NCBI GenBank assembly: GCA_035648735.1
Contig: DASRKX010000017.1
Coordinates: 1 to 64,000, forward strand
Length of the DNA stretch: 64,000 bases
DNA from: REEB95 sp035648735
GTDB taxonomy: Bacteria; Pseudomonadota; Alphaproteobacteria; ATCC43930; CGMCC-115725
Direction of reading: 5' to 3'
Shown here: positions 8,830-18,187 of the stretch, piece after piece
Position numbering within the stretch: the first letter of the stretch is position 1
Layout of the letters: every line of letters starts with the position of its first letter
The notes under the pieces: model-generated
Told to the model about the DNA's origin: nothing
What the model saw: the letters and a program-made list of their open reading frames with translations, nothing else
The model's database searches: none
Position numbers and translations under genes: made by a program

Positions 8830-10076
8830 GCGCGGATGTCCAGATAGGCGGCACGGCGCAAGTCGCGCAGGTAGCGTCGGGCCAGGGCATCCAGCCTTTC
8901 GCGCGCCAGATTGTTCGCGACCTCGTCGCGCGTCGGCATGCCGCCCTGCGGGTCCTCGCGCTGGCAGACCATGAACACCCCGACGCCCTTGCCCTCGGAG
9001 AGCGCGATCGGCTTGCTGGCCTCGGCGATTTTGAGCGCCAGCACCTGCGGCCGGAACTCGGGCGGCAAATTGCCGGCGATAACATCGCCGTTCTGCGTCG
9101 GCAGCCCATGATCGCGGCCGAACTTGGCCAATTCGCCGCAGCTTTTCGTATCGCCCGACAATTGCAGCGCCTCGTTCGTCACACGCTGGCGGTCGGCCGC
9201 CGTGGCGCTGGGCCCCAGCGGAAAGGCGACCTCGACGAGGGTAAGCTTGGTCTGGTTGACGTCCGCCGCGCCGAAGGTGCGGCGCGCGATGACGTAGAGG
9301 ACATAATAGCCGGCCGGCGTGCGCTGCGGGAACGACATCTCGCCGGGCTTCATCTTTTCGATCGCGCTGTCGAGCTGCGGTCCGAGCTGGCTCGGCGTTA
9401 GCCAGCCGATATCGCCGCCGACCGCGGCGCTCGGCGCCTGCGAGAATTGCTGCGCTACCGCGGAGAAATTGGCGCCGCCCCGGATCTGTTCGATTAGCCG
9501 GTCCGCGAGACGATGGACTTCGTCGTCCTGCGCCGGATTGTCGACGGCGAGGAAGATCTCGGCGACATGGCTCTGCGGCTTGCCCTCTTCGGATTTTATC
9601 TCAGCCATCGATTCGTTGATTTCCTCGGTCGAAACGGTGACCTCGGGCGAAAACCGATTGCGTACCACCTTGGCCCAAGCGAGCGATGCGGTAAGCTGGT
9701 CGATGAGCGTCGATTTCGGAATGCCGGCGCGCTTTAGGTAATCGGTGAGGCCATTTTTCGGCATGTTGTTGCGTTGTTCAATGCCGGCGAGCGCTTCGTC
9801 GCTCTCTTCCTTCGATACGGTGACGTTCAGCCGTTTTGCTTCCTGCATTTGCAGCTTCTCGTCGATCAATTGGCGCAGTAGGCGCGGCGCCAAGCGTTGC
9901 CGGTTTTCCGGCGTATCCTGAATATCGGAGGAGCGCATCACCAGCGACATGCGCGCCGACAGATCATCGGCCGTGATGATCTCGCTATTGACGACCGCGG
10001 CAATGCGGTTTTCCTGGGCCTGCGCCCCGGTGGCCGCCACCACCAAAAATAAAAGCGCGAAAAACCGTTTCAACAC
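8826..10076 (-). CDS. surA: periplasmic chaperone / peptidyl-prolyl isomerase SurA
   Basis: Escorts unfolded outer-membrane proteins, among them LptD, across the periplasm. From the GTG start the protein opens MLKRFFALLFLVVAATGAQA, a clear signal peptide cut after AQA. The SurA N-terminal domain follows (NRIAAVVNSEIITADDL), then parvulin-type rotamase segments around AEIFLAVDNP and GGDIGWLTPSQLG. A longer in-frame opening exists upstream, but it has no signal peptide at its start and reads as random Arg-rich sequence; AGGA lies seven bases before the GTG. The mature protein is about 396 residues. It is directly downstream of its client gene lptD. Confidence 0.93.
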   Translation of the reverse strand: MLKRFFALLFLVVAATGAQAQENRIAAVVNSEIITADDLSARMSLVMRSSDIQDTPENRQRLAPRLLRQLIDEKLQMQEAKRLNVTVSKEESDEALAGIEQRNNMPKNGLTDYLKRAGIPKSTLIDQLTASLAWAKVVRNRFSPEVTVSTEEINESMAEIKSEEGKPQSHVAEIFLAVDNPAQDDEVHRLADRLIEQIRGGANFSAVAQQFSQAPSAAVGGDIGWLTPSQLGPQLDSAIEKMKPGEMSFPQRTPAGYYVLYVIARRTFGAADVNQTKLTLVEVAFPLGPSATAADRQRVTNEALQLSGDTKSCGELAKFGRDHGLPTQNGDVIAGNLPPEFRPQVLALKIAEASKPIALSEGKGVGVFMVCQREDPQGGMPTRDEVANNLARERLDALARRYLRDLRRAAYLDIRA

Positions 10077-10174
10077 GGAAAATCCTGTCTCTTCAGGGGT
10101 TGATGGCCCGATACGCGAAGCCAAGATACACCCGCCGGCGCCGGTTTTCCTACTGCTGCGGCAACCCAATCGGC

Positions 10175-12409
10175 TTATTCTACCGACAGGGCGTGGACAT
10201 CCAATTCGCCGAGATTCTTGAAGACGAAGGACAGCAGCATGGTGACCCCGGGGTGGACGTCCCCGATGCGGATGCCGGATTGCTCGATTGAGCTGGTGAT
10301 GGCGAAGCAATCGTCGCGATAGGTCAAGGCGACGCCAGAATTGATCGTCGTGCCGCCGCCGCTAAAACTGCGCGTGTCATGAAGCGCAATCGACCAGTAG
10401 CGGGTCAGCGTGGCGTTGAGCGCGACGCTGACCTGGTCGGTCGACTGAATGGTCGTGAAGATGGGCGTACCAAAATTGATCTGGTTGGCTGGGATCTGCG
10501 TCAAGGTGGGAACGCCGTTGAAGGCGATGAACGAGGCGCTCAGGCGAAGATTTTGCGGCCCGGCGGTGAGGCCGGTTTCCTGCCGCCGCATCGCCAGGTC
10601 GCTTTTGTTGAGGCGGAAGCGGTAAAAGAAATCGAGCTCATCGGTCGGCGAAATGACAGTGCGGCCGACGATGTCGGACAATGGGGTTTCGAGGCCGGAG
10701 CCGATGGTGAAGGGACTCTGATGCTGGAGCCGGTAGCTCTGGCCGACCAGGAAGCTCGAGCTGCCGTATCTGGTATTGTAGATGCCGCCGTGCAGGCCGT
10801 AATCGGCACGTTGTCCGCTGTCGACGCGATCATAGCCGGGCAGCCGGTTGGGCCGGAAAAGACTGGTTTCATCGAATTCGAAGCCCTGGCTGTCCTCGTT
10901 CGGGATGCGGCCCGGATTGCCGCCATTGGGTGCGGCGACGAACGCCGCCATCGGCTCGATGACTTCATTCGCCATGGCGTCGTGCCGTACCCAGGGATAG
11001 CGCCATAGCAGCGCGGCCTGCGGAAAGACGCGGCCGGTATTCTCGGTATGGAGAGTGGTATCCGTCGCCGCCCACATGACGTTGTCGGCGTTATAGCCGT
11101 CGATTCGCGTGCCAAGCAGAAGCGTGAAACGATCACCGAGCGGGCCGTTGAAAGGCAGGCTCCATTCCGTGCCGCCAGAGGCGCGCCGGATTTCCGCGCC
11201 GGTGCGGCGCTCGAGATTGACCATGCTGCCCATGATCTGCAACCGGCCGCCGATATTGTCAGGCTGGCTGATCCAATTGTAGCTGCCGGCCGGCGCGACG
11301 ATCGGCTGGATGCTGTTGCCGACCGTGGGGTTGAGGCTCTGGAAGGCATAGGCGCTCAGATTTCCGTAGCTGCGCGCGCCGAAATCCTCCGCATAGACGT
11401 GGCTGGTGAGAAAGTTGTTCGGCTGCGGGAAATGGTAGCGCAGCAGATAGGTCTGGTCGGATGCGCGCTGGACGTTGAAGCCGGCGCGGACATCGGGGTT
11501 CACGTCGAACAGGCCAGTGCCGAAGAAATGGCCGCGGACCGTCCGGGCACCGGGCGTCGGGTTGTCCGGATTGCCGCTATAGGGCCTGCCGCCGTAGCCG
11601 ACGCTGCCGTCGAGATCGAGCTTACCAAAGCCGAAAGCCTGCCGGTATTCCTGATCGAGGACGACGCCGGCCGACGTGGTGAGCAACGGCCGGAAGGTGA
11701 TGTCCTTGTCCTTGTCGATCACCCAGAAATATGGCGTCGTCGCGTGATAGCCGAGCGAGCTGCCGGTGCCAACCGTCGGGGGCAGGAAACCGCTCGCGCG
11801 TTTCACCGACGGATCGGGATGCGAAAAATAAGGCGTGTAGAATATCGGCCAGCCGTCGAACTCCATGATGGCGTCATGGTATTCGACGGTCTGCGCCTCC
11901 CTGTCGTGGACGATTTCCTCGGCCTTGATCTGCCAGACCGGCGGCTTGGTCGGATCGTCCTTACACAGTTCGCAAGGCGAATAGACGCCGCGCCGTAGCT
12001 CGGTGCGGTTGCCATCGACACGGCGGGCGGTGTTCCCCGCCATGCGCGAGCGATCGGACAACAGCATTCGAACGTCCTTGATGAAGCCATCGCGCAAATT
12101 GTCGTGCAGCTCCATGTAGTCGGCGAAAATAATTTCGCCGGTCGGCTGGAGCAGGCTGACATGGCCGGTGGCGGTGACGACATCGGTGCGCTGGTTGTAG
12201 GTCACCGTGTCGGCGAGCAGGAGCTGGTCGTTCTGGGTGATCTCGACATTGCCCTTGGCCACCGTGAGCCCGAGATCCTGATCGTATTGGACCTCATCCG
12301 CCTGGAAGAGAATGGGTTCCGATTTGCTGGCGCTCTCCAGGGCGGCGTGCGCCGTGCTGGAAACGGTCACCGCGAACACCAATACCGTGATGAATGTCCC
12401 CCCGCGCAT
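10175..12409 (-). CDS. lptD: LPS-assembly outer-membrane protein LptD
   Basis: Forms, with LptE, the outer-membrane translocon that inserts lipopolysaccharide. Residues 1-22 are a signal peptide ending AHA. The N-terminal OstA/jellyroll domain covers about 32-140 (ILFQADEVQYDQ through GHVSLLQPTG), and the rest is the large beta barrel. A CxxC-type pair in YSPCELCKDDP and a C-terminal DDCF cysteine are candidates for the disulfides that gate LptD function. The 744 residues are typical for the class. It lies six bases after lptG and 98 bases before surA, in one operon with the two permease genes of the same pathway. Confidence 0.95.
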   Translation of the reverse strand: MRGGTFITVLVFAVTVSSTAHAALESASKSEPILFQADEVQYDQDLGLTVAKGNVEITQNDQLLLADTVTYNQRTDVVTATGHVSLLQPTGEIIFADYMELHDNLRDGFIKDVRMLLSDRSRMAGNTARRVDGNRTELRRGVYSPCELCKDDPTKPPVWQIKAEEIVHDREAQTVEYHDAIMEFDGWPIFYTPYFSHPDPSVKRASGFLPPTVGTGSSLGYHATTPYFWVIDKDKDITFRPLLTTSAGVVLDQEYRQAFGFGKLDLDGSVGYGGRPYSGNPDNPTPGARTVRGHFFGTGLFDVNPDVRAGFNVQRASDQTYLLRYHFPQPNNFLTSHVYAEDFGARSYGNLSAYAFQSLNPTVGNSIQPIVAPAGSYNWISQPDNIGGRLQIMGSMVNLERRTGAEIRRASGGTEWSLPFNGPLGDRFTLLLGTRIDGYNADNVMWAATDTTLHTENTGRVFPQAALLWRYPWVRHDAMANEVIEPMAAFVAAPNGGNPGRIPNEDSQGFEFDETSLFRPNRLPGYDRVDSGQRADYGLHGGIYNTRYGSSSFLVGQSYRLQHQSPFTIGSGLETPLSDIVGRTVISPTDELDFFYRFRLNKSDLAMRRQETGLTAGPQNLRLSASFIAFNGVPTLTQIPANQINFGTPIFTTIQSTDQVSVALNATLTRYWSIALHDTRSFSGGGTTINSGVALTYRDDCFAITSSIEQSGIRIGDVHPGVTMLLSFVFKNLGELDVHALSVE

Positions 12410-12415
12410 CCCGGC

Positions 12416-13513
12416 TTATCCGTCTTCCAGGTGGAGCAGCATGCTGACGCCGACGAGCCAGCTCACCCCCGTCGGGGTCCAGGCCGCGAGCACGGTCGGG
12501 ATCGTCGAAGAGAGGCCCAAGTCGAACACCACGTATGAGAGGAAATAGAGCAGGAAGCCGCTGCCGATGCCTGCCGCTATCATCAGCGTCGTACCACCGG
12601 CACGGTGCATCCGCAAACTGAAGCTGGCCGCGATCAGCACCATGGCGGCAAGCAGGAAGGGCCGCGCCAGCAGGGCGTCGAAATAGAGCCGGTGGCGCTG
12701 CGAGCTAAAGCCCGAAGCCTCGAGCAGGCGGATGAAGCCGGGCAGCTCCCAGAAGGACATGGTTTCGGGCGGCGCGAAGCTGTCCTGGATCTTGGCAGGT
12801 GTCAGGTTGGTCGGGACCGTCATGCTTTCAAAGGGCTGCGGCTCCTGGCCGGCGATCCACTGCGTGCCGTCGCTGACGGTCCAGACCCCGTCTCCCAGTT
12901 TCGCTTCCTTGGCGTCGATGCGGCGGTTGAGCGTCGTATCGTTGGCGAGGAAAAGGAACATGACGTTGTTGAGCGCCTTCTCGCGCAGGAGAAAGCGATC
13001 GGCATGGACCACCGAGGGATTGCCAGCCTCGTCGCTCTGCCGCAGCCACAATCCGGAATTGGACAGTGTGAATTTCTGGTCGCTGCCATGCAGTACGCGA
13101 CTCTCCAGATTCTCGTAGGTTCTCTGCATGGTCGATGCGATGGGGTTGAACAGCATCACCGAGACGACGCCGACGACCAGCGCCCCGGCTATCGCCGGCG
13201 CGAGGAACTGCCACACCGAAACGCCCGAGGCGCGCGCCACCACGAGCTCGTGGCTGCGCGTCAGGCGCCAGAACGCCATCAGCGTGCCGAAGAGAATGGC
13301 GAAGGGCAGAATCTGCTGGGCCATGTAGGGCTGCTTCAGGGCCGCGAGCTCGAGGAGCGTCAGCAGGCTCGCATCCGGCTTGGTGCCCGCGCGACGGATC
13401 AGCTCGACGTAGTCGAGCAGGAAAACGATCGTCAGCATCATGGCGAAGACGCTGCTGCACCAGCCGAAGAACTGGCGGGCGATGTAGCGGAACAATATCT
13501 TCCAGGGCGACAT
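12416..13513 (-). CDS. lptG: LPS export ABC transporter permease LptG
   Basis: One of the two inner-membrane permeases of the LptB2FG complex that extracts LPS for transport. The 365-residue form starts MSPWKILFRYIARQFFG. Three transmembrane helices lie in the N-terminal third (about 13-35, 60-80 and 100-120), a periplasmic beta-jellyroll domain fills about 140-270, and three more helices end the protein. The coupling segment SHELVVARASGVS is conserved with LptF. I rejected an earlier in-frame start because its 26 extra residues are Arg/Ala-rich and overlap the lptF 3' end. It is eight bases downstream of lptF. Confidence 0.94.
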   Translation of the reverse strand: MSPWKILFRYIARQFFGWCSSVFAMMLTIVFLLDYVELIRRAGTKPDASLLTLLELAALKQPYMAQQILPFAILFGTLMAFWRLTRSHELVVARASGVSVWQFLAPAIAGALVVGVVSVMLFNPIASTMQRTYENLESRVLHGSDQKFTLSNSGLWLRQSDEAGNPSVVHADRFLLREKALNNVMFLFLANDTTLNRRIDAKEAKLGDGVWTVSDGTQWIAGQEPQPFESMTVPTNLTPAKIQDSFAPPETMSFWELPGFIRLLEASGFSSQRHRLYFDALLARPFLLAAMVLIAASFSLRMHRAGGTTLMIAAGIGSGFLLYFLSYVVFDLGLSSTIPTVLAAWTPTGVSWLVGVSMLLHLEDG

Positions 13514-13521
13514 CGCCGGTC

Positions 13522-14640
13522 CTACCGCGCCCGCGCCGCGCGTGTCGCGAGAAGCGGCAAGTCCCGCGCCCGATCGCGCCACAGCAGCCACAGCAACGCC
13601 AGGAACGGCGCCAGCGCGTTCAAATAGATGAGCGGAATGGCGACCGGCGTGCGGCCGGCGAGATTCTTGAAGCCGACGTCGACGATCTCGATCGCCAGCG
13701 CTATCGCCACGGCGAGGAAAATACGCCGCGACTGGCCACGACGGTTGAACTCGCCCGGCAGGAGACAGAGAATCGGCAGCGCCGCCATGGACAACGCGGC
13801 CAGCGGTCCGGCGAGGCGCATATGCAGCTCGGTGACGAGCGCCTGGTCGGGCTTGCCGTTGATCAGCCGCGGCGCGATCAATTCGTCGATATAGCGCTCG
13901 TCCGGCTGTCGATCCCGAATTTCGGCCGCGTCCTTCACCTCGGACAGGTCAAGCGTGTATTTCTGGAAGGTCAGCGACGACAGCTTGCCGGTCTCGCGGT
14001 CGAATTGCTGACGGATACCGTTGACAAGCAGGATGCGCGGGCCGTCATCCGTTTCGGCGATGGCGCCGCGCTCCGCTGAAATGGTGATCGGCTTATCCTT
14101 GTCGCTGGTGTTCTGGATCAACAGCCCGACCAAATCGCCGTTGGTGTCGCGCTGTTTGACATAGACCATCAGCGTGTCGGAGATCGTGTTAAAGACGCCT
14201 TCCTGCACGAGGACGGCGGCGAATTTGTTGCGGATCTCGAATTGCAGATCCTTGAAGGCGCGGTTGGCCGTTGGCAGGAAATAGAGCGACATCGAATAAA
14301 GGATGATCATGCCGATCAGGCCGACGAGCAAGGCGGGCTTGGCAAGAGCCCGCTGGCTGACTCCCGAGGCGCGCATCACCACCAACTCGCTTTCGGCGAT
14401 CAGTTTCGCGTAGACGAACAGCACGCCGGTGAAAATGGCGATCGGCAACACGACGTCGACGAATCGGGGCAGAATCAGGATCGCGAGGTAGAAGAAAAGG
14501 CCGATCGATAGCCCGCGGTTGACGATGAGGTCGATGAGACGCAGCGATTGCAGCAGCCAGACCGCCGCACTGAAGATCACCCCGACCGACAGGGCGACCA
14601 TAACCGCCTGGCGCAGCACATAAAGCGTGAGCCGATTCAT
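13522..14640 (-). CDS. lptF: LPS export ABC transporter permease LptF
   Basis: Partner permease to LptG. The 372 residues show the same plan: three N-terminal helices, a periplasmic domain (about 130-265) and three C-terminal helices. The coupling motif is AESELVVMRASGVSQ. It is the first gene of the lptF-lptG-lptD-surA-pdxA-rsmA string. No ribosome binding site is visible before the ATG, and a perfect -10 box ends seven bases upstream, so the mRNA may be leaderless. Confidence 0.95.
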   Translation of the reverse strand: MNRLTLYVLRQAVMVALSVGVIFSAAVWLLQSLRLIDLIVNRGLSIGLFFYLAILILPRFVDVVLPIAIFTGVLFVYAKLIAESELVVMRASGVSQRALAKPALLVGLIGMIILYSMSLYFLPTANRAFKDLQFEIRNKFAAVLVQEGVFNTISDTLMVYVKQRDTNGDLVGLLIQNTSDKDKPITISAERGAIAETDDGPRILLVNGIRQQFDRETGKLSSLTFQKYTLDLSEVKDAAEIRDRQPDERYIDELIAPRLINGKPDQALVTELHMRLAGPLAALSMAALPILCLLPGEFNRRGQSRRIFLAVAIALAIEIVDVGFKNLAGRTPVAIPLIYLNALAPFLALLWLLWRDRARDLPLLATRAARAR

Positions 14641-14647
14641 GGTGCCG

Positions 14648-14653
14648 ATTATA
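14648..14653 (-). promoter_or_regulatory. -10 box of lptF, possible leaderless start
   Basis: Reading leftward, TATAAT is followed by only seven bases (CGGCACC) and then the lptF ATG. Transcription would begin at or next to the A of the start codon. No good -35 hexamer is present 16-18 bases upstream, so the call depends on the perfect -10 alone. Confidence 0.45.
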
Positions 14654-14777
14654 GGCGGCAGGGCGCGACAGACCTAGGGAGAATTGGGCAGGTTCCGCCC
14701 CATCGGGGACGTTCAGCCCCTTGCGGGTGCGGGCCTCGGCGTGGAATTCTCCGGCGCGGGCGGGGGAAGGGAATTTG

Positions 14778-16295
14778 GTGCCGCAGCAAGACAGGCGCGG
14801 GCTTTCGCGCTCGGACGCCGGATTCGTCGCCGCGCTCTTCGTGGCGCTGCTCGCCGCGGCGTCGCTGCCGCTGGTGCTGACCGACATCGCGCCACTCGTC
14901 GATTACCCGAACCATCTCGCGCGCATGTATCTCCTGGCAATGCTCGATCAGTCGCCCGCGCTGCGGCAATTCTATGTGGCGGCGTGGCGGCCGATTCCCG
15001 ATCTGGCGATGGATGTGCTGGTGCCGCCGCTGCTGCATTTCATGTCGCTCGCGACGGCCGGCAAGGCATTTATCGCCGCGACTTTCTTCCTGCTCGCGGG
15101 CGGCGCCGCTGCTTTGCATCACGCAGTTTTCCGCCGATGGTCGGCGTGGCCGCTTCTCGCCTTCCTGCTGCTCTACAACCGCCTGCTGCTGTGGGGCTTC
15201 CTCAATTACCTCTTCGGGCTGGGGCTCGCATTCTGGGCGCTCGCCGCCTGGATCATGCTGCGCGGCCGTCCCGACGCGCCGCGCTTCGTCGTTGGCTGCG
15301 TCCTGGCGCTCGCCGTTTATTTCGCTCATCTGATGGCGTTCGGCGTCTATGGCGCGATGATTCTCGGCTACGAGCTCGGCCTGCTCCGGCGCGAACGGCC
15401 GGCATGGCCGGCGGCAATTCGCGCGCTCGCGATCGCGTGGCTGCCCTTCGTCTTGCCGCTGGCGTTATTCGCGCTGGTGGGCGGAGCCGCCCCGGCAGCA
15501 TTCGTCTTCGGAGATCCATGGCGCAAGTTCGACCTGCTGTTCAGCGTCTTCGACAATTACGACCGCGCCTTCGACGTCGCGTGTTTCGCCGTCGCGGTGG
15601 CCGGCCTGGCGGTCGCCTTCTGGCGCGGCTGGGTCCGCTTGGCGCCGGCGATCGCGGGGCCGCTCATCGTGCTGGCCGCGATCTACCTGCTGATGCCGAG
15701 CGAATTGTTCGGCGCCACCGGCGCCGACCGGCGACTGCCGCTGGTGCTGGCGCTGCTGCTCGTCGCCGGCAGCGACTGGCGTTCGCCGTCCCGGCGCGCG
15801 CGGCGGATCTTCCTTTGGGCGGCGCTCGCGTTGTTCGTCTTGCGCCTCGGCGCGGTGGCGGCGAGCTGGCAGGCGAGCGGTGCCACCTATGCTCGCCTGC
15901 TCGCCGGGCTCGACACGCTGCCCGAAGGGAGCCGCGTCGCAATCGCCTTTCCGGGCGATGTGCTCAATGTCGAGGCGACGCCGCTGGTGCATCTGCCGGT
16001 ACTGGCGGCGGCACGTCGCGCTGCCTTCGTCCCGACGCTGTTCGTTTATGCGAACCAGCAGCCGATCGGCTTCACGCATGATTACGCGGCGCTGGCGCGG
16101 TCGCTCTCCGCCGATGCCTTGTGGCGGCATTTTGTCGTCGGCCAGGCGTTGGACGCGGAAACCGCGGCCGCGCTGCCGCGTTGCGACGCCATCGTCTTTG
16201 TCGGCAAGCATCCCTTCACGCTACGCGACAGTACCGGCCTGGAGGAGCAATTCGCCGCGCCGCGCTTCCAGATCTATCGGATCGTCCGCCGATGA
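14778..16295 (+). CDS. polytopic membrane protein, possible GT-C glycosyltransferase
   Basis: A 505-residue protein with about ten or eleven hydrophobic segments between residues 15 and 360, then a soluble C-terminal part of about 130 residues. After the first helix it carries an acidic loop, TDIAPLVDYPNHLARMY, a position where GT-C transferases keep a catalytic Asp. That is why I suggest a lipid-phosphosugar-dependent transferase, but I recognise no specific family. The GTG start is supported by GGAAGGG eight bases upstream; an earlier ATG has no such site. Its stop overlaps the start of the next gene (ATGA), and the two proteins have a similar plan. It is divergent from the LPS export operon, which hints at envelope glycan work. 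Confidence 0.75.
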   Translation: MPQQDRRGLSRSDAGFVAALFVALLAAASLPLVLTDIAPLVDYPNHLARMYLLAMLDQSPALRQFYVAAWRPIPDLAMDVLVPPLLHFMSLATAGKAFIAATFFLLAGGAAALHHAVFRRWSAWPLLAFLLLYNRLLLWGFLNYLFGLGLAFWALAAWIMLRGRPDAPRFVVGCVLALAVYFAHLMAFGVYGAMILGYELGLLRRERPAWPAAIRALAIAWLPFVLPLALFALVGGAAPAAFVFGDPWRKFDLLFSVFDNYDRAFDVACFAVAVAGLAVAFWRGWVRLAPAIAGPLIVLAAIYLLMPSELFGATGADRRLPLVLALLLVAGSDWRSPSRRARRIFLWAALALFVLRLGAVAASWQASGATYARLLAGLDTLPEGSRVAIAFPGDVLNVEATPLVHLPVLAAARRAAFVPTLFVYANQQPIGFTHDYAALARSLSADALWRHFVVGQALDAETAAALPRCDAIVFVGKHPFTLRDSTGLEEQFAAPRFQIYRIVRR

Positions 16296-18127
16296 TCGCG
16301 CTGCTGGTGCCGTCGCTGCGCGATCTCGCCGGCTGGGCCGGCGTGGCCTTTGCCGCGCTGGTGTTCATCGGTCTTGGCCGGCTCTTAGCGCGCGGTCGCG
16401 CCGCGCCGGAGATCGCGCTGGCTGCCGGCTGGGGCGCGACGTGTCTGGTTCTGACCTTATGGGGCGTCGCGACACCGCTGTCGCTGCGCCTGCCGGCGGC
16501 GATCCTGGCGCTAGGCGGCATGATCGGCTTGTTGCTGCCCGGGATTCGTCTTGATCGCGGCGATTGGCACGGCATCGGCCGCGTTGTCGCCGTTTCGCTG
16601 CCGATTCTTCTGGTCATGGCGTCGGCGCAGCCGAGCGAACCCGACACCTTCCTCAACCTGCTGCCCAACGCGGCCTATCTCTATGACCACGGCGTCTTTC
16701 CGGCGCTCGGCCGGCCCGACGCGCATTCCTTCCTGCCGGGCGCGCCCTACAATCTGCAGCTCACCGGCTTCATCGCCGCCCTGGCGCTGCCGCAATTTCC
16801 GCCCTCGGCGCTGATCGGCTTCAACGTGGTGCTGCAACTCGCCGCGGGACTGTTGCTGTCGCGCCTCGCCGGCGGCACGGAGGATTCCGCGGCGGCGCCG
16901 AGTTGGACGCTGGCGGCGTTTGGCGTTCTGCTCGCCACCGCGTTCAACCCGGGCTTCGTGCCGCGCTATGATTTTTCGAGCTACAGCGAGCCTTCGGTCA
17001 TGGTGATGCTGGCCTTCGCCGGCTATCTCGCCGCAAAGCGGGAGGGCGGCACGACGGCATGGCTTCTGGCGCTGACGCTCGCGGCGTTGGTGAACATCAA
17101 GCAGGACAGCGTCGCGCTGGTGACGGGAATCGTCGTGACCGCCGCGTTGCTGCCGCTGCGCAGCGGCGAACGCCGCGCCGGCGTCGTGGCGCGCGGCGTT
17201 GCCATCGCCGTGCCGGCGGCGCTGCTCTATCTCGCCTGGCGCTGGTACGTCGTGGCCGGGCTGCCGCCCAGCGCCGAATTGAAGCCGCTGCCCTTCGCCG
17301 CCTGGCAATTCACGGCGCTGCCGGCGGTACTGCGGCAGATTCTCGGCATCATGGGCGAGAAGATATTCTTCTTCGGCGTGCTCGGCGCGACCTTACTCGC
17401 CTTCCTCCTGCGCCGGCGCCGCGTTGCCGGCGGCTTGGCGATGAATGCCGCGGCGCTGCTCTTCGGCATCACGCTGCTCTACAACGCGGCGCTGCTCGTG
17501 GCCTATGTCGCGCATTTCTCCGGTCAGATGGCCGCCGATGCCCATTCCTATTTCCGCTACAACACGCATCTGGCGCTGCTGCTGATGGTCGCGCTGACCC
17601 TGATGGCGCGCGACCACGTCGCCTTGCGTCTCGCCCGGCTGCCGCGGCAATGGCGCAGGCGGTTGCCGGCGGTAGCCATCGCCCTCGTGCTCGCCTGTCC
17701 GCTGATCTTCATCGCCTTCCTGCGCTTCGATCTTGAGGCGCCGGAAATCCGCGCCGCTTATCTCGCACGCCAAATCGCCGAACGCATCGGCGATCGCGAC
17801 CGCGTGGCGCTGATTCTGCCAGGCGACAATCAGAGCCTCGGCGCAGCGCTCGAAACGCTGCTGCGGGTGATGCCGCCGCGGCGCAACGATTTGACGCTTG
17901 GCTACGAGCCGGGCCTGGCGACCGATACGCTCGACCGGCTGGGGAAAGCCGGCTATCGCTGGGCGGTTTTATCCTGCGCGCCGACGGGATTGCCGGATGC
18001 GCCGGCTGGCGAGGGGGCATTGCTGGCGCACGGCGATAGCGGCTGGCAGGTGACGGCACATTGGCGCTATCCGCCGGCGCATGGCCATTGGTCGCAGGTC
18101 ATCGCGCCTGCGCCGCTCTGCCTCTAG
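16292..18127 (+). CDS. polytopic membrane protein, possible GT-C glycosyltransferase
   Basis: A 611-residue protein with about twelve hydrophobic segments and a soluble tail after roughly residue 490. An acidic loop after the third or fourth helix (QPSEPDTFLNLLPNAAYLY) and a second near YDFSSYSEPS resemble the extracytoplasmic catalytic loops of GT-C enzymes; this is analogy only. The start is chosen from the four-base ATGA overlap with the previous gene; a longer in-frame version would overlap that gene by 170 bases. Both C-terminal tails contain an ALILPGD/AIAFPGD-like strand, suggesting the two genes arose by duplication or do the same kind of job. Substrate unknown. Confidence 0.75.
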   Translation: MIALLVPSLRDLAGWAGVAFAALVFIGLGRLLARGRAAPEIALAAGWGATCLVLTLWGVATPLSLRLPAAILALGGMIGLLLPGIRLDRGDWHGIGRVVAVSLPILLVMASAQPSEPDTFLNLLPNAAYLYDHGVFPALGRPDAHSFLPGAPYNLQLTGFIAALALPQFPPSALIGFNVVLQLAAGLLLSRLAGGTEDSAAAPSWTLAAFGVLLATAFNPGFVPRYDFSSYSEPSVMVMLAFAGYLAAKREGGTTAWLLALTLAALVNIKQDSVALVTGIVVTAALLPLRSGERRAGVVARGVAIAVPAALLYLAWRWYVVAGLPPSAELKPLPFAAWQFTALPAVLRQILGIMGEKIFFFGVLGATLLAFLLRRRRVAGGLAMNAAALLFGITLLYNAALLVAYVAHFSGQMAADAHSYFRYNTHLALLLMVALTLMARDHVALRLARLPRQWRRRLPAVAIALVLACPLIFIAFLRFDLEAPEIRAAYLARQIAERIGDRDRVALILPGDNQSLGAALETLLRVMPPRRNDLTLGYEPGLATDTLDRLGKAGYRWAVLSCAPTGLPDAPAGEGALLAHGDSGWQVTAHWRYPPAHGHWSQVIAPAPLCL

Positions 18128-18187
18128 CAAAATGGCGCCGAAGGTGATTTTCTCTACCGCGCGGCCCGCGCAAACAAGGAACACGAG

